Numbered from the stretch's first letter, positions 1-7,180 are shown. The stretch is DNA of 15,813 bases from Clostridia bacterium (GCA_026001145.1 BNZN01000019.1:1-15813); one strand, 5' to 3'. The notes: generated from the sequence alone by a model not told the origin. Translations and numbers: made by a program.

Positions 1-1403
1 GTCTCATTTTTCTTTCCGCAACGGTGACAATGCAGCAAGCCATCATCATGATAAACAAGATTAGCGCTGCAACTGGAACAGGTGATTATGTTTTTGCAGC
101 TCGCGCACTGAACAATTGTGCTGTAGCCCTTTTTGTTAAGCACGATTATGTTTTGCTTGTTTTGTTTTAGATTTTCCGCAAGCTTTTCAACCAATTCGGT
201 GCTTAGCATTGATGATGTTTCTTTGCGATCAGATATATCTAAAATCTCAACGTCCGCTCTGCCTTTCACATCTAGACGAATCAACTTATATATACCTTGT
301 TGTGCTTTGTAAAAACTGATCATTGATGGTGTTTCAGAAGCCAAGATCAAAAGGCAGTTACCATATTTGGCACGAAACTTGGCCACTTCGAGTGTGTCAT
401 AAAGTGGCTTGCGTTCCGAAAGATATAATCTATCATGCTCGTCGGCAACAATAATTAATCCAAGGTCAGAAGCGGGTGCAAAAACGGCCAACCTAGTCCC
501 AATAATGAGAGTAGCGCGATTGTTTTTGATTTGGTGCCATCTGTTAATCCGTTCACTGTGGCTCAGTCCACTGTGCAAAATGACAACTCTTTCGCCAAAA
601 TCAAATTGCGGCAGCTTTAAGATGTGATTTATCAACTCTATCTCAGGCACCAGAAATAACACAGATTTGCCGGTTTCAAGAACGTCTTTAGCTAAATTTA
701 AAAGCGCACTTGGTTTTTTGGCTCCGAGACCGAATAATAAAACGGCGGCCAATTTTTGTTTTTCAAATTCGTTGGCGAACTGCCCATAAACCTGTTGCTC
801 ATCAGGGGTTAGCGCAATTTTGCCCGCGGGTAGGTCTGATTTTAAAACAGGTGGCTCCGATTCGATCCAGGCGTAGTCGACGATCCCCTTTTTTTTCAGG
901 GAATCCGTAATATATTTTGAAACATTACAAGCCGCAAGGACATCTTTAACTTTGATTGCCTCCCCATCGGAAAGCATGTTGATTACCGTTTGTTGCTTGG
1001 GCGTGAGTTTGCAATCAATGTGACTTAAACTCAGTTTTGCGGCAAGGTGTTTTTTCCTCTTTTCCAATTTGGCCGGCAAAATCACGTTCACGGCATCAAA
1101 ATAGGTGCAAAAAACCGTTTTAGAAAGCCAAATAGCTAATCTGATCAATTCGTCATTTAAAACAGGTTTTTCGTCAACGATGTCAGAGATATCTTTAAGT
1201 TTCAGGGTTTCTTTTGAATCGAAATCATCGATAATATTGAAGACAAAGCCCTTGCGACTGGCATCTTTGTTGCCGAATGGGATTAACACACATTGACCGG
1301 TTCTGATTTTGCCAGAAAGCTCTTCTGGAACACGATAAAGGAACAATTTATCCAGCGAAGGTGAATATGATCTGTTTTCAATTGCAATCTCAGCCACTAC
1401 CAA
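1..1403 (-). CDS. priA: PriA, primosomal replication-restart protein, partial, with degenerate ATPase motifs
   Basis: About 467 residues are visible; the C-terminal third runs off the window at position 1. PriA binds stalled forks and loads the replicative helicase through the primosome. Family matches include the N-terminal DNA-binding region (from VAEIAIENRSYSP), LVPEIELINHIL, HSGLSHSERINRW, GTRLAVFAP, LNKKGYSTIVQCASC, and the start of the zinc-binding cysteine pairs (CASC, CSSC, CHRC). The helicase motifs are spoiled. The Walker A region, normally GVTGSGKT, reads GLGAKKPS (residues 225-232). The DEEH box reads ADEH (320-323). The SAT motif reads SET. TTG at 1403 is preferred as start because GGAGAGG lies 9 nt upstream; GTG at 1397 is the alternative. 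It follows cls by 34 nt as the last visible gene of the dnaN operon. The frame is open throughout, so it is a maintained gene, probably without ATPase activity. Confidence 0.92.
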   Translation of the reverse strand, partial: MVVAEIAIENRSYSPSLDKLFLYRVPEELSGKIRTGQCVLIPFGNKDASRKGFVFNIIDDFDSKETLKLKDISDIVDEKPVLNDELIRLAIWLSKTVFCTYFDAVNVILPAKLEKRKKHLAAKLSLSHIDCKLTPKQQTVINMLSDGEAIKVKDVLAACNVSKYITDSLKKKGIVDYAWIESEPPVLKSDLPAGKIALTPDEQQVYGQFANEFEKQKLAAVLLFGLGAKKPSALLNLAKDVLETGKSVLFLVPEIELINHILKLPQFDFGERVVILHSGLSHSERINRWHQIKNNRATLIIGTRLAVFAPASDLGLIIVADEHDRLYLSERKPLYDTLEVAKFRAKYGNCLLILASETPSMISFYKAQQGIYKLIRLDVKGRADVEILDISDRKETSSMLSTELVEKLAENLKQNKQNIIVLNKKGYSTIVQCASCKNIITCSSCSANLVYHDDGLLHCHRCGKKNE

Positions 1404-1437
1404 CTAAAACACCCTCTCCGGCTTTTGCTTCCCAAAC

Positions 1438-2961
1438 CTAAAATAGTGGCCGGAACAGTTTGAAAAATGAAGTTATTAATTTGACGCTAACCCGTGTGTT
1501 TGTGCAATCTTCGATAGTAATTTTCCGGCAATTTTTCAATGTTTCTTTGCAATCATTGGCAAATTGTTTTATAGCTTCGGTTTCGGACATAACAACACCT
1601 ATTTCAAATTGAGAATAAAAACTGCGATAATCTATGTTTGCCGTTCCAACAACACCTAAAACGTCGTCAACAAGCATAGATTTCGCGTGAATAAACCCTG
1701 GAGTATATTCATATATGTTAATTCCCGCTTTCAAGGTTTGCAAAAAATAAGACCGAGAGAGAAGATTGGTGTACCATTTGTCATAAATCCCGGGATAAAC
1801 AATTTTAACATCAGTTCCGCTTTGAGCCGCGTTTTTACACGCATTCAAAAACTCGTTGCTTGGAACGAAATAAGGGGTGAAAACACAAACTTCTCTTTTA
1901 GCGCAATTTAAAAGATTCAGGTAAACACTTTCATAAATCTGCTTTGAAGAAAGCGGCCCACAGCTAAAAGGTTGCACAAGTCCGGCGGCATCAGACTCAC
2001 AATCACGAGTTGCTGGCCTGATATATTTTTTGAAGTCAACGTCATATCTTTTGTGCAGATTCCACATCTGAAGAAACATAGAAACAACACCTTGCACGGC
2101 CTCTCCGGCAATCAAAACGGAATTGTCTTTCCAATGCCCAAAACACGGTTCCCGGTTTACATATTCGTCCCCGATATTGAAACTGTTTACAAATGCTGTT
2201 TCGCCATCTATTATAATTAATTTTCGGTGATCACGCTTGTTAGTGAATGAGTTCACAAACAAGGGGACCCTGTTAAATGCATGGCAGTGGATACCTTTTT
2301 TTCTGAGTGTTTTAAAATAACCAAGCGGCAATCTGTTAACACATCCAAAATCATCATATATAACACGTACTTCAATGCCTCTGGAAACCTTTTCTTCAAG
2401 TATCTTCAAGATTCTAGACCACATATATCCGCACTCTATTATGAAACATTCAATAAATATATATGATTTTGCTTTGGCAAGTGCTTTCAAAATTTCTTCA
2501 AATGCCATGGTTGTCTCTGGGAAATAACGGGTTGTAGTATTCCTATATGCTGGATATGAGTTGCCTTCGAGGTAATTTGTTACTCGCAGTGAACTTGGAA
2601 TGGGGGGGCCTGATTGACAGCTTTCGTTTATATACTTGGTTATTTCGTCTCTGAACTCCAAAAATTTGATTCTTTGTCTTTTGGGTGTGCGTTGCAGACC
2701 AAAAAACAGATAAAACAAACCACCAAAACCAGGGAAAATCAAAATCGGAACGATCCACGCTAGTTTGTGTGTGTCTGTTGATTTGCTGTTCATTATATAT
2801 ATAGTCAACACTATGCTTAGCCCTTCAAAGACTACCGGCACCGTTTTATTGAAAATGAAAGTCATTACTAAAAACAAAAAAAACTGCAAAATAATCATAA
2901 GGCAGATCAAATTAAAACGGCTCAGCAAAGCTCCAATAACTCTTTTGAATAATCTTCTCAT
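1438..2961 (-). CDS. cls: Cardiolipin synthase, phospholipase D family
   Basis: This 507-residue membrane enzyme condenses two phosphatidylglycerol molecules into cardiolipin and glycerol at the cytoplasmic membrane. Two N-terminal hydrophobic segments (roughly residues 17-37 and 41-57) and a third around 67-87 precede two PLD domains. Each domain has a complete HxKxxxxD motif: HRKLIIID (H245, K247, D252) and HAKSMLVD (H425, K427, D432). Length is typical of bacterial Cls (about 480-510). The ATG at 2961 is chosen because GGGGAA lies just upstream; a GTG at 2979 would add six residues but has no evident SD. It sits 34 nt after ireB and 34 nt before priA, all on the minus strand, so co-transcription is likely. 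Nothing appears missing. Confidence 0.95.
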   Translation of the reverse strand: MRRLFKRVIGALLSRFNLICLMIILQFFLFLVMTFIFNKTVPVVFEGLSIVLTIYIMNSKSTDTHKLAWIVPILIFPGFGGLFYLFFGLQRTPKRQRIKFLEFRDEITKYINESCQSGPPIPSSLRVTNYLEGNSYPAYRNTTTRYFPETTMAFEEILKALAKAKSYIFIECFIIECGYMWSRILKILEEKVSRGIEVRVIYDDFGCVNRLPLGYFKTLRKKGIHCHAFNRVPLFVNSFTNKRDHRKLIIIDGETAFVNSFNIGDEYVNREPCFGHWKDNSVLIAGEAVQGVVSMFLQMWNLHKRYDVDFKKYIRPATRDCESDAAGLVQPFSCGPLSSKQIYESVYLNLLNCAKREVCVFTPYFVPSNEFLNACKNAAQSGTDVKIVYPGIYDKWYTNLLSRSYFLQTLKAGINIYEYTPGFIHAKSMLVDDVLGVVGTANIDYRSFYSQFEIGVVMSETEAIKQFANDCKETLKNCRKITIEDCTNTRVSVKLITSFFKLFRPLF

Positions 2962-2995
2962 AACAAAACAGTTCCCCACATAACATTGACAAACT

Positions 2996-3244
2996 TTAAA
3001 GTTGCTTGATATAGTTCTTTACAATTATCTGGAGCAGCTCATCTCTATCTATTTTCCTGATGTAATTTCTTGCATTGTTGTGGGTAGTTATATACGTTGG
3101 GTCTTCGGAAAGCATATAGCCTACCAGCTGGTTTATAGAATTATATCCCTTTTCTTCAAGGGCTTCATAAACTACTTTCAGAATTTGCTTGATCTCTTCT
3201 TCTCTTTCAGATTCTAAAGAAAATGCAATAGTGTGATCACTCAT
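2996..3244 (-). CDS. ireB: IreB family regulatory phosphoprotein (UPF0297)
   Basis: This 82-residue protein matches the UPF0297/IreB family along its whole length: VYEALEEKGYNSINQLVGYMLSEDP, NARNYIRKIDRDELLQ. In Enterococcus faecalis, IreB is phosphorylated on N-terminal threonines by the PASTA kinase IreK and restrains cephalosporin resistance. Here a threonine (T5) occurs in the corresponding N-terminal stretch. The start is secure, with AAAGGAGAGG 7 nt before the ATG. In many Bacillota the gene lies between alaS and ruvX; here it sits 18 nt after a YcxB-like membrane protein gene and 34 nt before cls, within the dnaN operon. Family assignment is firm; function in this organism is inferred. 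Confidence 0.93.
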   Translation of the reverse strand: MSDHTIAFSLESEREEEIKQILKVVYEALEEKGYNSINQLVGYMLSEDPTYITTHNNARNYIRKIDRDELLQIIVKNYIKQL

Positions 3245-3262
3245 TCTAATTCCTCTCCTTTG

Positions 3263-3895
3263 TCATTTTTTAGGTTCATTAGATTCAGACGTAGCTTCCT
3301 TCATTAAATCAATCTGTTTTGAAGTGTCTAAAGATTCTACAGCTGTGGGTTTAAACATGTTCAGTTTGTTTAATATTTTTTTAGTTTTTTCACATTTGGG
3401 GATTATAAAAGTGCGCTTTTTTTTGCTGTAAACAGCGAATATCGTTTCGTCTTCGAACGTTAACTCAATGTCACCAAACAAGATGGTATTCGAATTGAAT
3501 GTGGTCTCGACTAGTCTGTCTTCACAAAGATCAAGCTTGACATTGTAACGCGAATAATCATCTTTGTCATAGGCTTTTTTTGAAGAAGCAATAAGCCGTT
3601 TTTTTAAAGACATTCCCTGCACAAAGTTTAAGAGCACAAACATCCATAGGATAAACAAACCTAACGTAACAGATTTCTTCTTAATATTTATCACGAACAC
3701 TGCAACGATTAGTAACGTCATTATAATGAAGTTTCTGATCACCATTGTTTTGCTGCGTTTAATTCTTTTGCCGATCAGCAGGAAGTTAAATGAAATGTAA
3801 TTCTCAACGGTCACTTTATAGTCTGCAGTAAGCTTTGGAACTTTTTGCTCATCTAAAGTTCTCTCTTCAGCTTTTTTTGCTTTTTCTTCCAGCAA
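3263..3895 (-). CDS. YcxB-like membrane protein
   Basis: This is a 210-residue protein with a charged, alanine/lysine/glutamate-rich N-terminus (1-20). Two adjacent membrane helices follow (about 51-70 and 75-95), then a soluble C-terminal region. Residues ~130-170 (ILFGDIELTFEDETIFAVYS, then KKKRTFIIPK) resemble the YcxB-like domain seen in many Gram-positive membrane proteins of unknown function. The last ~30 residues are polar and probably disordered. The start is TTG, with GGGGAGGG 9 nt upstream. It lies 25 nt downstream of dnaN and 18 nt upstream of ireB, so it is co-transcribed with both. Biochemical role unknown; the domain call rests on pattern recognition. Confidence 0.75.
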   Translation of the reverse strand: MLEEKAKKAEERTLDEQKVPKLTADYKVTVENYISFNFLLIGKRIKRSKTMVIRNFIIMTLLIVAVFVINIKKKSVTLGLFILWMFVLLNFVQGMSLKKRLIASSKKAYDKDDYSRYNVKLDLCEDRLVETTFNSNTILFGDIELTFEDETIFAVYSKKKRTFIIPKCEKTKKILNKLNMFKPTAVESLDTSKQIDLMKEATSESNEPKK

Positions 3896-3920
3896 CTTAA
3901 AACGCCCTCCCCAAACTGCC

Positions 3921-5030
3921 TCAGTCTGTACTACTGTTAGTTCTTACGGGCAGCACCAAAAACAAAAAATTCTCTTCATCGGTTGCTGGCTCCAAAACAA
4001 CCGGTGAAAGGTTGCCTAAAAACTTCAAACTGACTTCCTCAGTTCCGCAAACCCTTAAGGCATCCAAAAGTAACCTGCTGTTAAAGCTTATGCTAAGTTC
4101 TTCGCCTTCAATGCTGCAAGGCAGCTCGTCATTCGCCCAACCGGTTGATCCCTCACAACTCAAACGCATGTCCATTTTTCTCAGTTCCAACGTTATGGGT
4201 GCTTTTAATTTATCTTGAACAATGACGGATGTCCTTTCGATGCTAGCGATAAAATCCTGAGTTTTCACAACAACTCTGGTTTTGAATTCCTTCGGGATAG
4301 TTGTTTCATAATCCAGAAATCTGCCCTCCAGCAGTTTAGATATGACTTTGCAGTTGTTTGTTTGGAACATAGCATAGTTGGAAGATATATCTATAAATAT
4401 CTCCTGGTCCGCGGAGGGAACCAAACGCGCAACCTCCTGAAGTGACTTGCTGGGGCAGATGATGCTAATTTCTTCTGCCAGGTTAATGAGCTCTTTGGTT
4501 GTGGCCAGTCTGAATCCGTCCAAAGCAACCATTGTTATTAACCCGCCACTAACATTCACCAACACACCGGTATAAAGCAATTTGGTTTCATCTGCCGAGG
4601 CTGCATATATCGTTTTGTTGACCAAATTTTTAAACTTTTCGGCATCCATGGTTATTGTGCTCTTTGCAGTTACTTGTGGCAATTCAGGATATTCACTAGC
4701 CTCAAGTCCCACAATGTTGAATTCGGAATTGTTGTTTGTGATCTTGAGATGCAAATCTTGGGTCTCGACTTGTAAGGCGCCATCTGGAATTCGGCGAACA
4801 ATCTCGGTGAACAGTTTTGCACCAAGCACAATTTTCCCCTCGGCTTCTACCTTTGCGTCTATTGTGGTTGTTATAGCGACATCGAAATTATATCCAACGA
4901 GGCATACATGATCTTGGGTAGCTTCAAGCAAAATTCCTTCAATAACTGCAAGGCTTGAGCGCACCGCAACAACCTTAGAGGCGTTCTGCAAGGCAATTGC
5001 AAGCTCACTGGCGAGGCACGAAAACTTCAT
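3921..5030 (-). CDS. dnaN: DNA polymerase III sliding clamp (beta subunit)
   Basis: This is a 369-residue beta clamp, the dimeric ring that tethers the replicative polymerase to DNA and recruits partners through its hydrophobic cleft. Family landmarks are the MKF start, AVRSSLAVIEGILLEA, ASEYPELP, VALDGFRLA and the closing FLVLPVRT. Length fits the family (366-380). ATG at 5030 is chosen because it gives the canonical MKF N-terminus; an in-frame GTG at 5042 lies too close to the AAGGGAA sequence. dnaN usually follows dnaA near the origin. Here no dnaA is seen: the clamp gene has its own promoter and heads an operon with a membrane protein gene, ireB, cls and priA. An accessory pseudogene lies upstream. 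Confidence 0.96.
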   Translation of the reverse strand: MKFSCLASELAIALQNASKVVAVRSSLAVIEGILLEATQDHVCLVGYNFDVAITTTIDAKVEAEGKIVLGAKLFTEIVRRIPDGALQVETQDLHLKITNNNSEFNIVGLEASEYPELPQVTAKSTITMDAEKFKNLVNKTIYAASADETKLLYTGVLVNVSGGLITMVALDGFRLATTKELINLAEEISIICPSKSLQEVARLVPSADQEIFIDISSNYAMFQTNNCKVISKLLEGRFLDYETTIPKEFKTRVVVKTQDFIASIERTSVIVQDKLKAPITLELRKMDMRLSCEGSTGWANDELPCSIEGEELSISFNSRLLLDALRVCGTEEVSLKFLGNLSPVVLEPATDEENFLFLVLPVRTNSSTD

Positions 5031-5106
5031 GATCCTGATCACTTCCCTTACGTTGCGAATTTAATTTTGCCAATCTTGCAAGCAAAACATTAAGTAAATC
5101 GACCAT

Positions 5107-5136
5107 AGTATAGCACAAAATTTTGCAAATTTCCAA
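5107..5136 (-). promoter_or_regulatory. Predicted promoter of the dnaN operon
   Basis: On the minus strand, TTGGAA (-35, 5136-5131) and TATACT (-10, 5112-5107) are separated by 18 nt. The -10 is preceded by TG one base away (TGCTATACT), making an extended -10. The predicted transcription start is near 5100, giving a leader of about 70 nt before dnaN. Confidence 0.7.
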
Positions 5137-5141
5137 TTTCA

Positions 5142-5168
5142 GAATTTCGGCATTATTTTTCCGAATTC
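5142..5168. repeat. Inverted repeat just upstream of the dnaN -35 box
   Basis: GAATTTCGG (5142-5150) and CCGAATTC (5161-5168) form inverted arms with one unpaired base around a 10-nt AT-rich spacer. The element ends 5 bp upstream of the predicted -35 hexamer, a position suited to a regulator site. No regulator can be named. Confidence 0.45.
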
Positions 5169-5221
5169 CCATGACCTGTATTTTTGACTTGTTGGCGTTT
5201 TGTTATGCTTGTGAAATCGAC

Positions 5222-5248
5222 GAGAGACCACCTCTTAGGTAGCCTCTC
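5222..5248 (-). terminator. 3' hairpin of family copy A
   Basis: The minus-strand RNA can form an 11-bp stem with loop UAAGA. The two non-Watson-Crick positions are G-U pairs on the minus strand but A-C mismatches on the plus strand, so the hairpin belongs to the minus-strand transcript ending copy A. The following U-tract is weak (GUCGAUUUC). Similar sequence ends gene C, and a right-arm copy with a good T-tract lies at 7280-7308. A T-run follows on the plus strand, but no plus-strand gene ends here. Confidence 0.6.
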
Positions 5249-5323
5249 TTTTTTCTCTTCCTATCACTTATGACCTGCCACACACCCACTTGCGGGAAGA
5301 CGTACGGCCACGAGTTTCTTTGT

Positions 5324-5871
5324 TCAGCCAACCTGCGGAGCTTCCAACAACACCCTGTGAACGAAAAGCAAACACTCTCTTGTGACCAGATCATAAAATG
5401 ACAAAACATCTGGGTTGGTAATGTCAAACAGTAGACCATGTTGCAGAAGTGTCTCGTTGTTGAGGTTGCTGTAGTGCCACGCAGCGGTTTCACGTGTGCC
5501 CGCATCCCTAGCGGCCGCAGCATCAATCTCGTCAGCCGTTCGAATCTGCTGAGGAGCCCGAGGAGGCAACGCATGAGTTTGTTCAACATATCCTCGCATC
5601 GCTTCTGTATAAAGTGCCTTCACCAAGGCACGCAAATCCGCTACTGTTTTTGTTCCTTTGCTCTCGAATTGCCTTATTGCTGCGTGCGAAAAATCATCAG
5701 TAAACACTACCTTAACAATCTGGCACGCACAGCAGTGCTCAGGCCAGCAATACCATTTTCAACATCATCTTCTGGCCTAACACCATAAGAGACCGGCGCA
5801 ACCACCGAAGACACACTCGCCGCTACGAGAGCAATGCATAGGACTTTCTGCAAGTTTTTCTTGCTTTTCAT
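5324..5871 (-). pseudogene. Broken copy (A) of the secreted-protein family
   Basis: The ATG at 5871, 9 nt after AGGGAGG, opens a frame with signal peptide MKSKKNLQKVLCIALVAASV. It stops at TAG (5709-5707) after 54 codons. The rest of the family protein continues in another frame to TGA at 5324: FESKGTKTVADLRALVKALY and TRECLLFVHRVLL match the C-terminal half of copy B (LEAKRTSTLRA, ARECLFGLDIIIAVL). About 85-100 residues present in B's middle are missing. This fits a deletion plus frameshift in a former secreted protein. The stop overlaps a GTG (TAGTG), so coupled translation of a second 127-residue piece is conceivable, but that piece would have no signal peptide. The promoter and leader remain intact, so it may still be transcribed. 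Function of the family unknown. Confidence 0.8.
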
Positions 5872-5906
5872 AAGCAAAAACCTCCCTCAAATTTCGGAAC
5901 CAGTCG

Positions 5907-5925
5907 GAACCAGAACTTCTGGCTC
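5907..5925 (-). promoter_or_regulatory. 5'-leader hairpin of copy A
   Basis: GAGCCAG, loop AAGTT, CTGGTTC form a 7-bp stem on the minus-strand RNA with one G-U pair, within about 10 nt of the predicted transcription start. The right arm is followed by a tandem 10-bp duplication (CTGGTTCCGA twice, 5895-5913) found only in this copy. Confidence 0.6.
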
Positions 5926-5937
5926 TCTATGTTTTTC

Positions 5938-5966
5938 AGTTTATCATAAATTGATTTTCATGTCAA
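5938..5966 (-). promoter_or_regulatory. Promoter of copy A (family promoter)
   Basis: TTGACA (5966-5961), 17 nt, TAAACT (5943-5938), with TGA before the -10 (extended -10). It lies in a ~170-bp block (about 5872-6053) that closely matches the upstream regions of copies B and C. Confidence 0.85.
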
Positions 5967-6081
5967 TGCCTTTTTGCTGAAAAAAGTTAATTTCAGAGAA
6001 TGGCCTAGATTATCGAAAAATAATTTCGAACATTTGTGAACTATGCATAAAATATAAGAGTGGGCGGAGCAAAGGGATATG

Positions 6082-6306
6082 TCACTCGATGATAACCCAG
6101 CGAACATTTGGCAGCTTACGGAACCAAGTGAGCTGCCTTTTCGCATATTTCCGGCTGTTTTTTTTGATGAGGGTAACAACATCTTCCAAACTGCTCGTTC
6201 CCTCGAAAAAATCTTTGAACTCTTTATACCCAATCGCCTGAGCTGCCGTTATTCCTACCTTTTTCTCAAAAAGTCGTTTAACCCCTTCAAGCAAGCCCGC
6301 CTTCTC
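6082..6306 (-). pseudogene. miaA: C-terminal remnant of tRNA dimethylallyltransferase (MiaA)
   Basis: About 75 codons encode the MiaA C-terminus: EKAGLLEGVKRLFEKK, ITAAQAIGYKEFKDFFEG, SRKYAKRQLTWFRKLPNVRW. Intact MiaA (~300 residues) prenylates A37 of tRNAs reading UNN codons. The P-loop and catalytic N-terminal three quarters are absent; in-frame homology stops near 6306 and a TAG lies just upstream. A TTG at 6294 could open a 70-codon reading frame, but no functional enzyme could result. The 5' side is fused to the end of family gene B, whose stop codon lies inside this sequence. The 3' side abuts copy A's regulatory block. A complete miaA elsewhere in the genome cannot be excluded. Confidence 0.85.
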
Positions 6307-7093
6307 CGTAAAGTACGGCTATAATTATATCAAGACCAAACAAGCACTCGCGTGCGGCCAAATCAGAAAGGACCAACTCATCCGGATTCGCAGGCAGGAA
6401 AACGCCAACACCCCCCGCTAGCATGGCCGCCGCCGCCGCCGGGTTTTGGTTCTCCCTCGTAGCTGCGGCGACAGCGTCTGCAATCTGTTGTGCCGTCCGG
6501 GGTTGCATGCCGTCTCTTCTTGTTTTGCCCCGTGTTGCTTGTGTGTACAGTCTGTTCGTTAAACCTATGAGGGATTGTGTAGCAGCGCGCAGGGTCGAAG
6601 TTCGCTTTGCTTCCAACTGGACGATATCACCAGCAGCACCGGCAGCGCCTGGCCACATTATGCTTAGAACATTCGAGATCCCGGCTAGCACAGATTGCGC
6701 TGCGCCACGAACCAGAGCACGTTGGGACGGCGGCAGCTGCATCAACTCCACCACGTGCTGCTGGAGTGGCGCAAGAGCTTGTTGCACGCGCTGCGCGCGC
6801 GCCTCAAGACGATTATACAAGCACATCTGGCCGAACCAGTGTTGTCTCCATAGCATTTGTTCGTGTGTCATGCCAACGAAGTTACGAACCGCTTGTGAAG
6901 TCTGTACATATTGCAACAATCGGTTGACGACATCACGGTTCATTCCCAATAACCCATTTAGAATCTCATGTTCTGGTCCAACAGCGCAAGGTTCTGGTCC
7001 AACAGCGCAAGAGACCGGAGCAACCGCCGAAGAGACACTCGCTGTCGCAAGGACAATGCACAGGACTTTCTTCAAGTTTTTCTTGCTTTTCAT
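6287..7093 (-). CDS. Secreted protein of unknown function, family copy B
   Basis: This 268-residue protein starts at ATG 7093, behind AAAGAGG and a T-rich spacer. A TTG at 7114 would extend it into the SD and is rejected. The N-terminus is a Sec-type signal peptide (charged KSKKNLKK, hydrophobic VLCIVLATASVSSAVA), with cleavage plausible after SCA (residue ~30). A duplicated heptad CAVGPEP/CAVGPEH follows. The mature part is rich in Ala, Gln, Arg and Leu and looks helical; no known domain is recognised. Its C-terminal half is homologous to copy A. The gene is visibly richer in G+C than its neighbours (one 60-base row at 6721 is about 63%). The last codons (GEGGLA and stop) lie in miaA-derived sequence read in a different frame, so the natural C-terminus may have been lost. 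Confidence 0.8.
   Translation of the reverse strand: MKSKKNLKKVLCIVLATASVSSAVAPVSCAVGPEPCAVGPEHEILNGLLGMNRDVVNRLLQYVQTSQAVRNFVGMTHEQMLWRQHWFGQMCLYNRLEARAQRVQQALAPLQQHVVELMQLPPSQRALVRGAAQSVLAGISNVLSIMWPGAAGAAGDIVQLEAKRTSTLRAATQSLIGLTNRLYTQATRGKTRRDGMQPRTAQQIADAVAAATRENQNPAAAAAMLAGGVGVFLPANPDELVLSDLAARECLFGLDIIIAVLYGEGGLA
6971..7012 (-). repeat. 21-bp tandem duplication inside gene B
   Basis: Two adjacent 21-bp units (6971-6991 and 6992-7012) differ at one base and encode the heptads CAVGPEP and CAVGPEH right after the signal peptide. The in-frame duplication looks recent. Confidence 0.85.
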
Positions 7094-7120
7094 AAAATAA
7101 AAAACCTCTTTCAAATTTCG

Positions 7121-7139
7121 GAACCAGAACGCCTGGTTC
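7121..7139 (-). promoter_or_regulatory. 5'-leader hairpin of gene B
   Basis: GAACCAG, loop GCGTT, CTGGTTC: a perfect 7-bp stem in the minus-strand RNA, within about 10 nt of the predicted transcription start. The same position in copies A and C forms the same stem with G-U substitutions. Confidence 0.65.
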
Positions 7140-7151
7140 TCTATGTTTCTC

Positions 7152-7180
7152 AGTTTATCACAATTTGTTTTTCATGTCAA
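7152..7180 (-). promoter_or_regulatory. Promoter of gene B (family promoter)
   Basis: TTGACA (7180-7175), 17 nt, TAAACT (7157-7152), TGA immediately before the -10. It sits in the ~170-bp conserved upstream block (about 7094-7265). Confidence 0.87.

Noticed and set aside
5222..5254. Plus-strand terminator (hairpin followed by TTTTTT)
   Set aside because: The stem has two A-C mismatches on the plus strand but only G-U pairs on the minus, and no plus-strand gene precedes it. It was assigned to copy A's transcript.
5043..5323. Replication origin next to dnaN
   Set aside because: No TTATCCACA-type DnaA boxes or AT-rich unwinding array were seen, and no dnaA is adjacent.
5203..5589. Minus-strand frame of 128 codons overlapping copy A
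   Set aside because: It is a different frame of the same pseudogene and runs through the 3' hairpin. Only the 5324-5707 frame matches copy B.
7001..7015. Lipoprotein signal (PVSC) in gene B
   Set aside because: Proline at -3 does not fit a lipobox, and copies A and C lack the cysteine; a standard Sec signal peptide fits better.
6423..7100. Long plus-strand open frame (225 codons) opposite gene B
   Set aside because: It is antisense to B, which has the promoter, SD, signal peptide and a paralogue. The frame stays open because of B's G+C-rich, Ala/Arg-rich codons.
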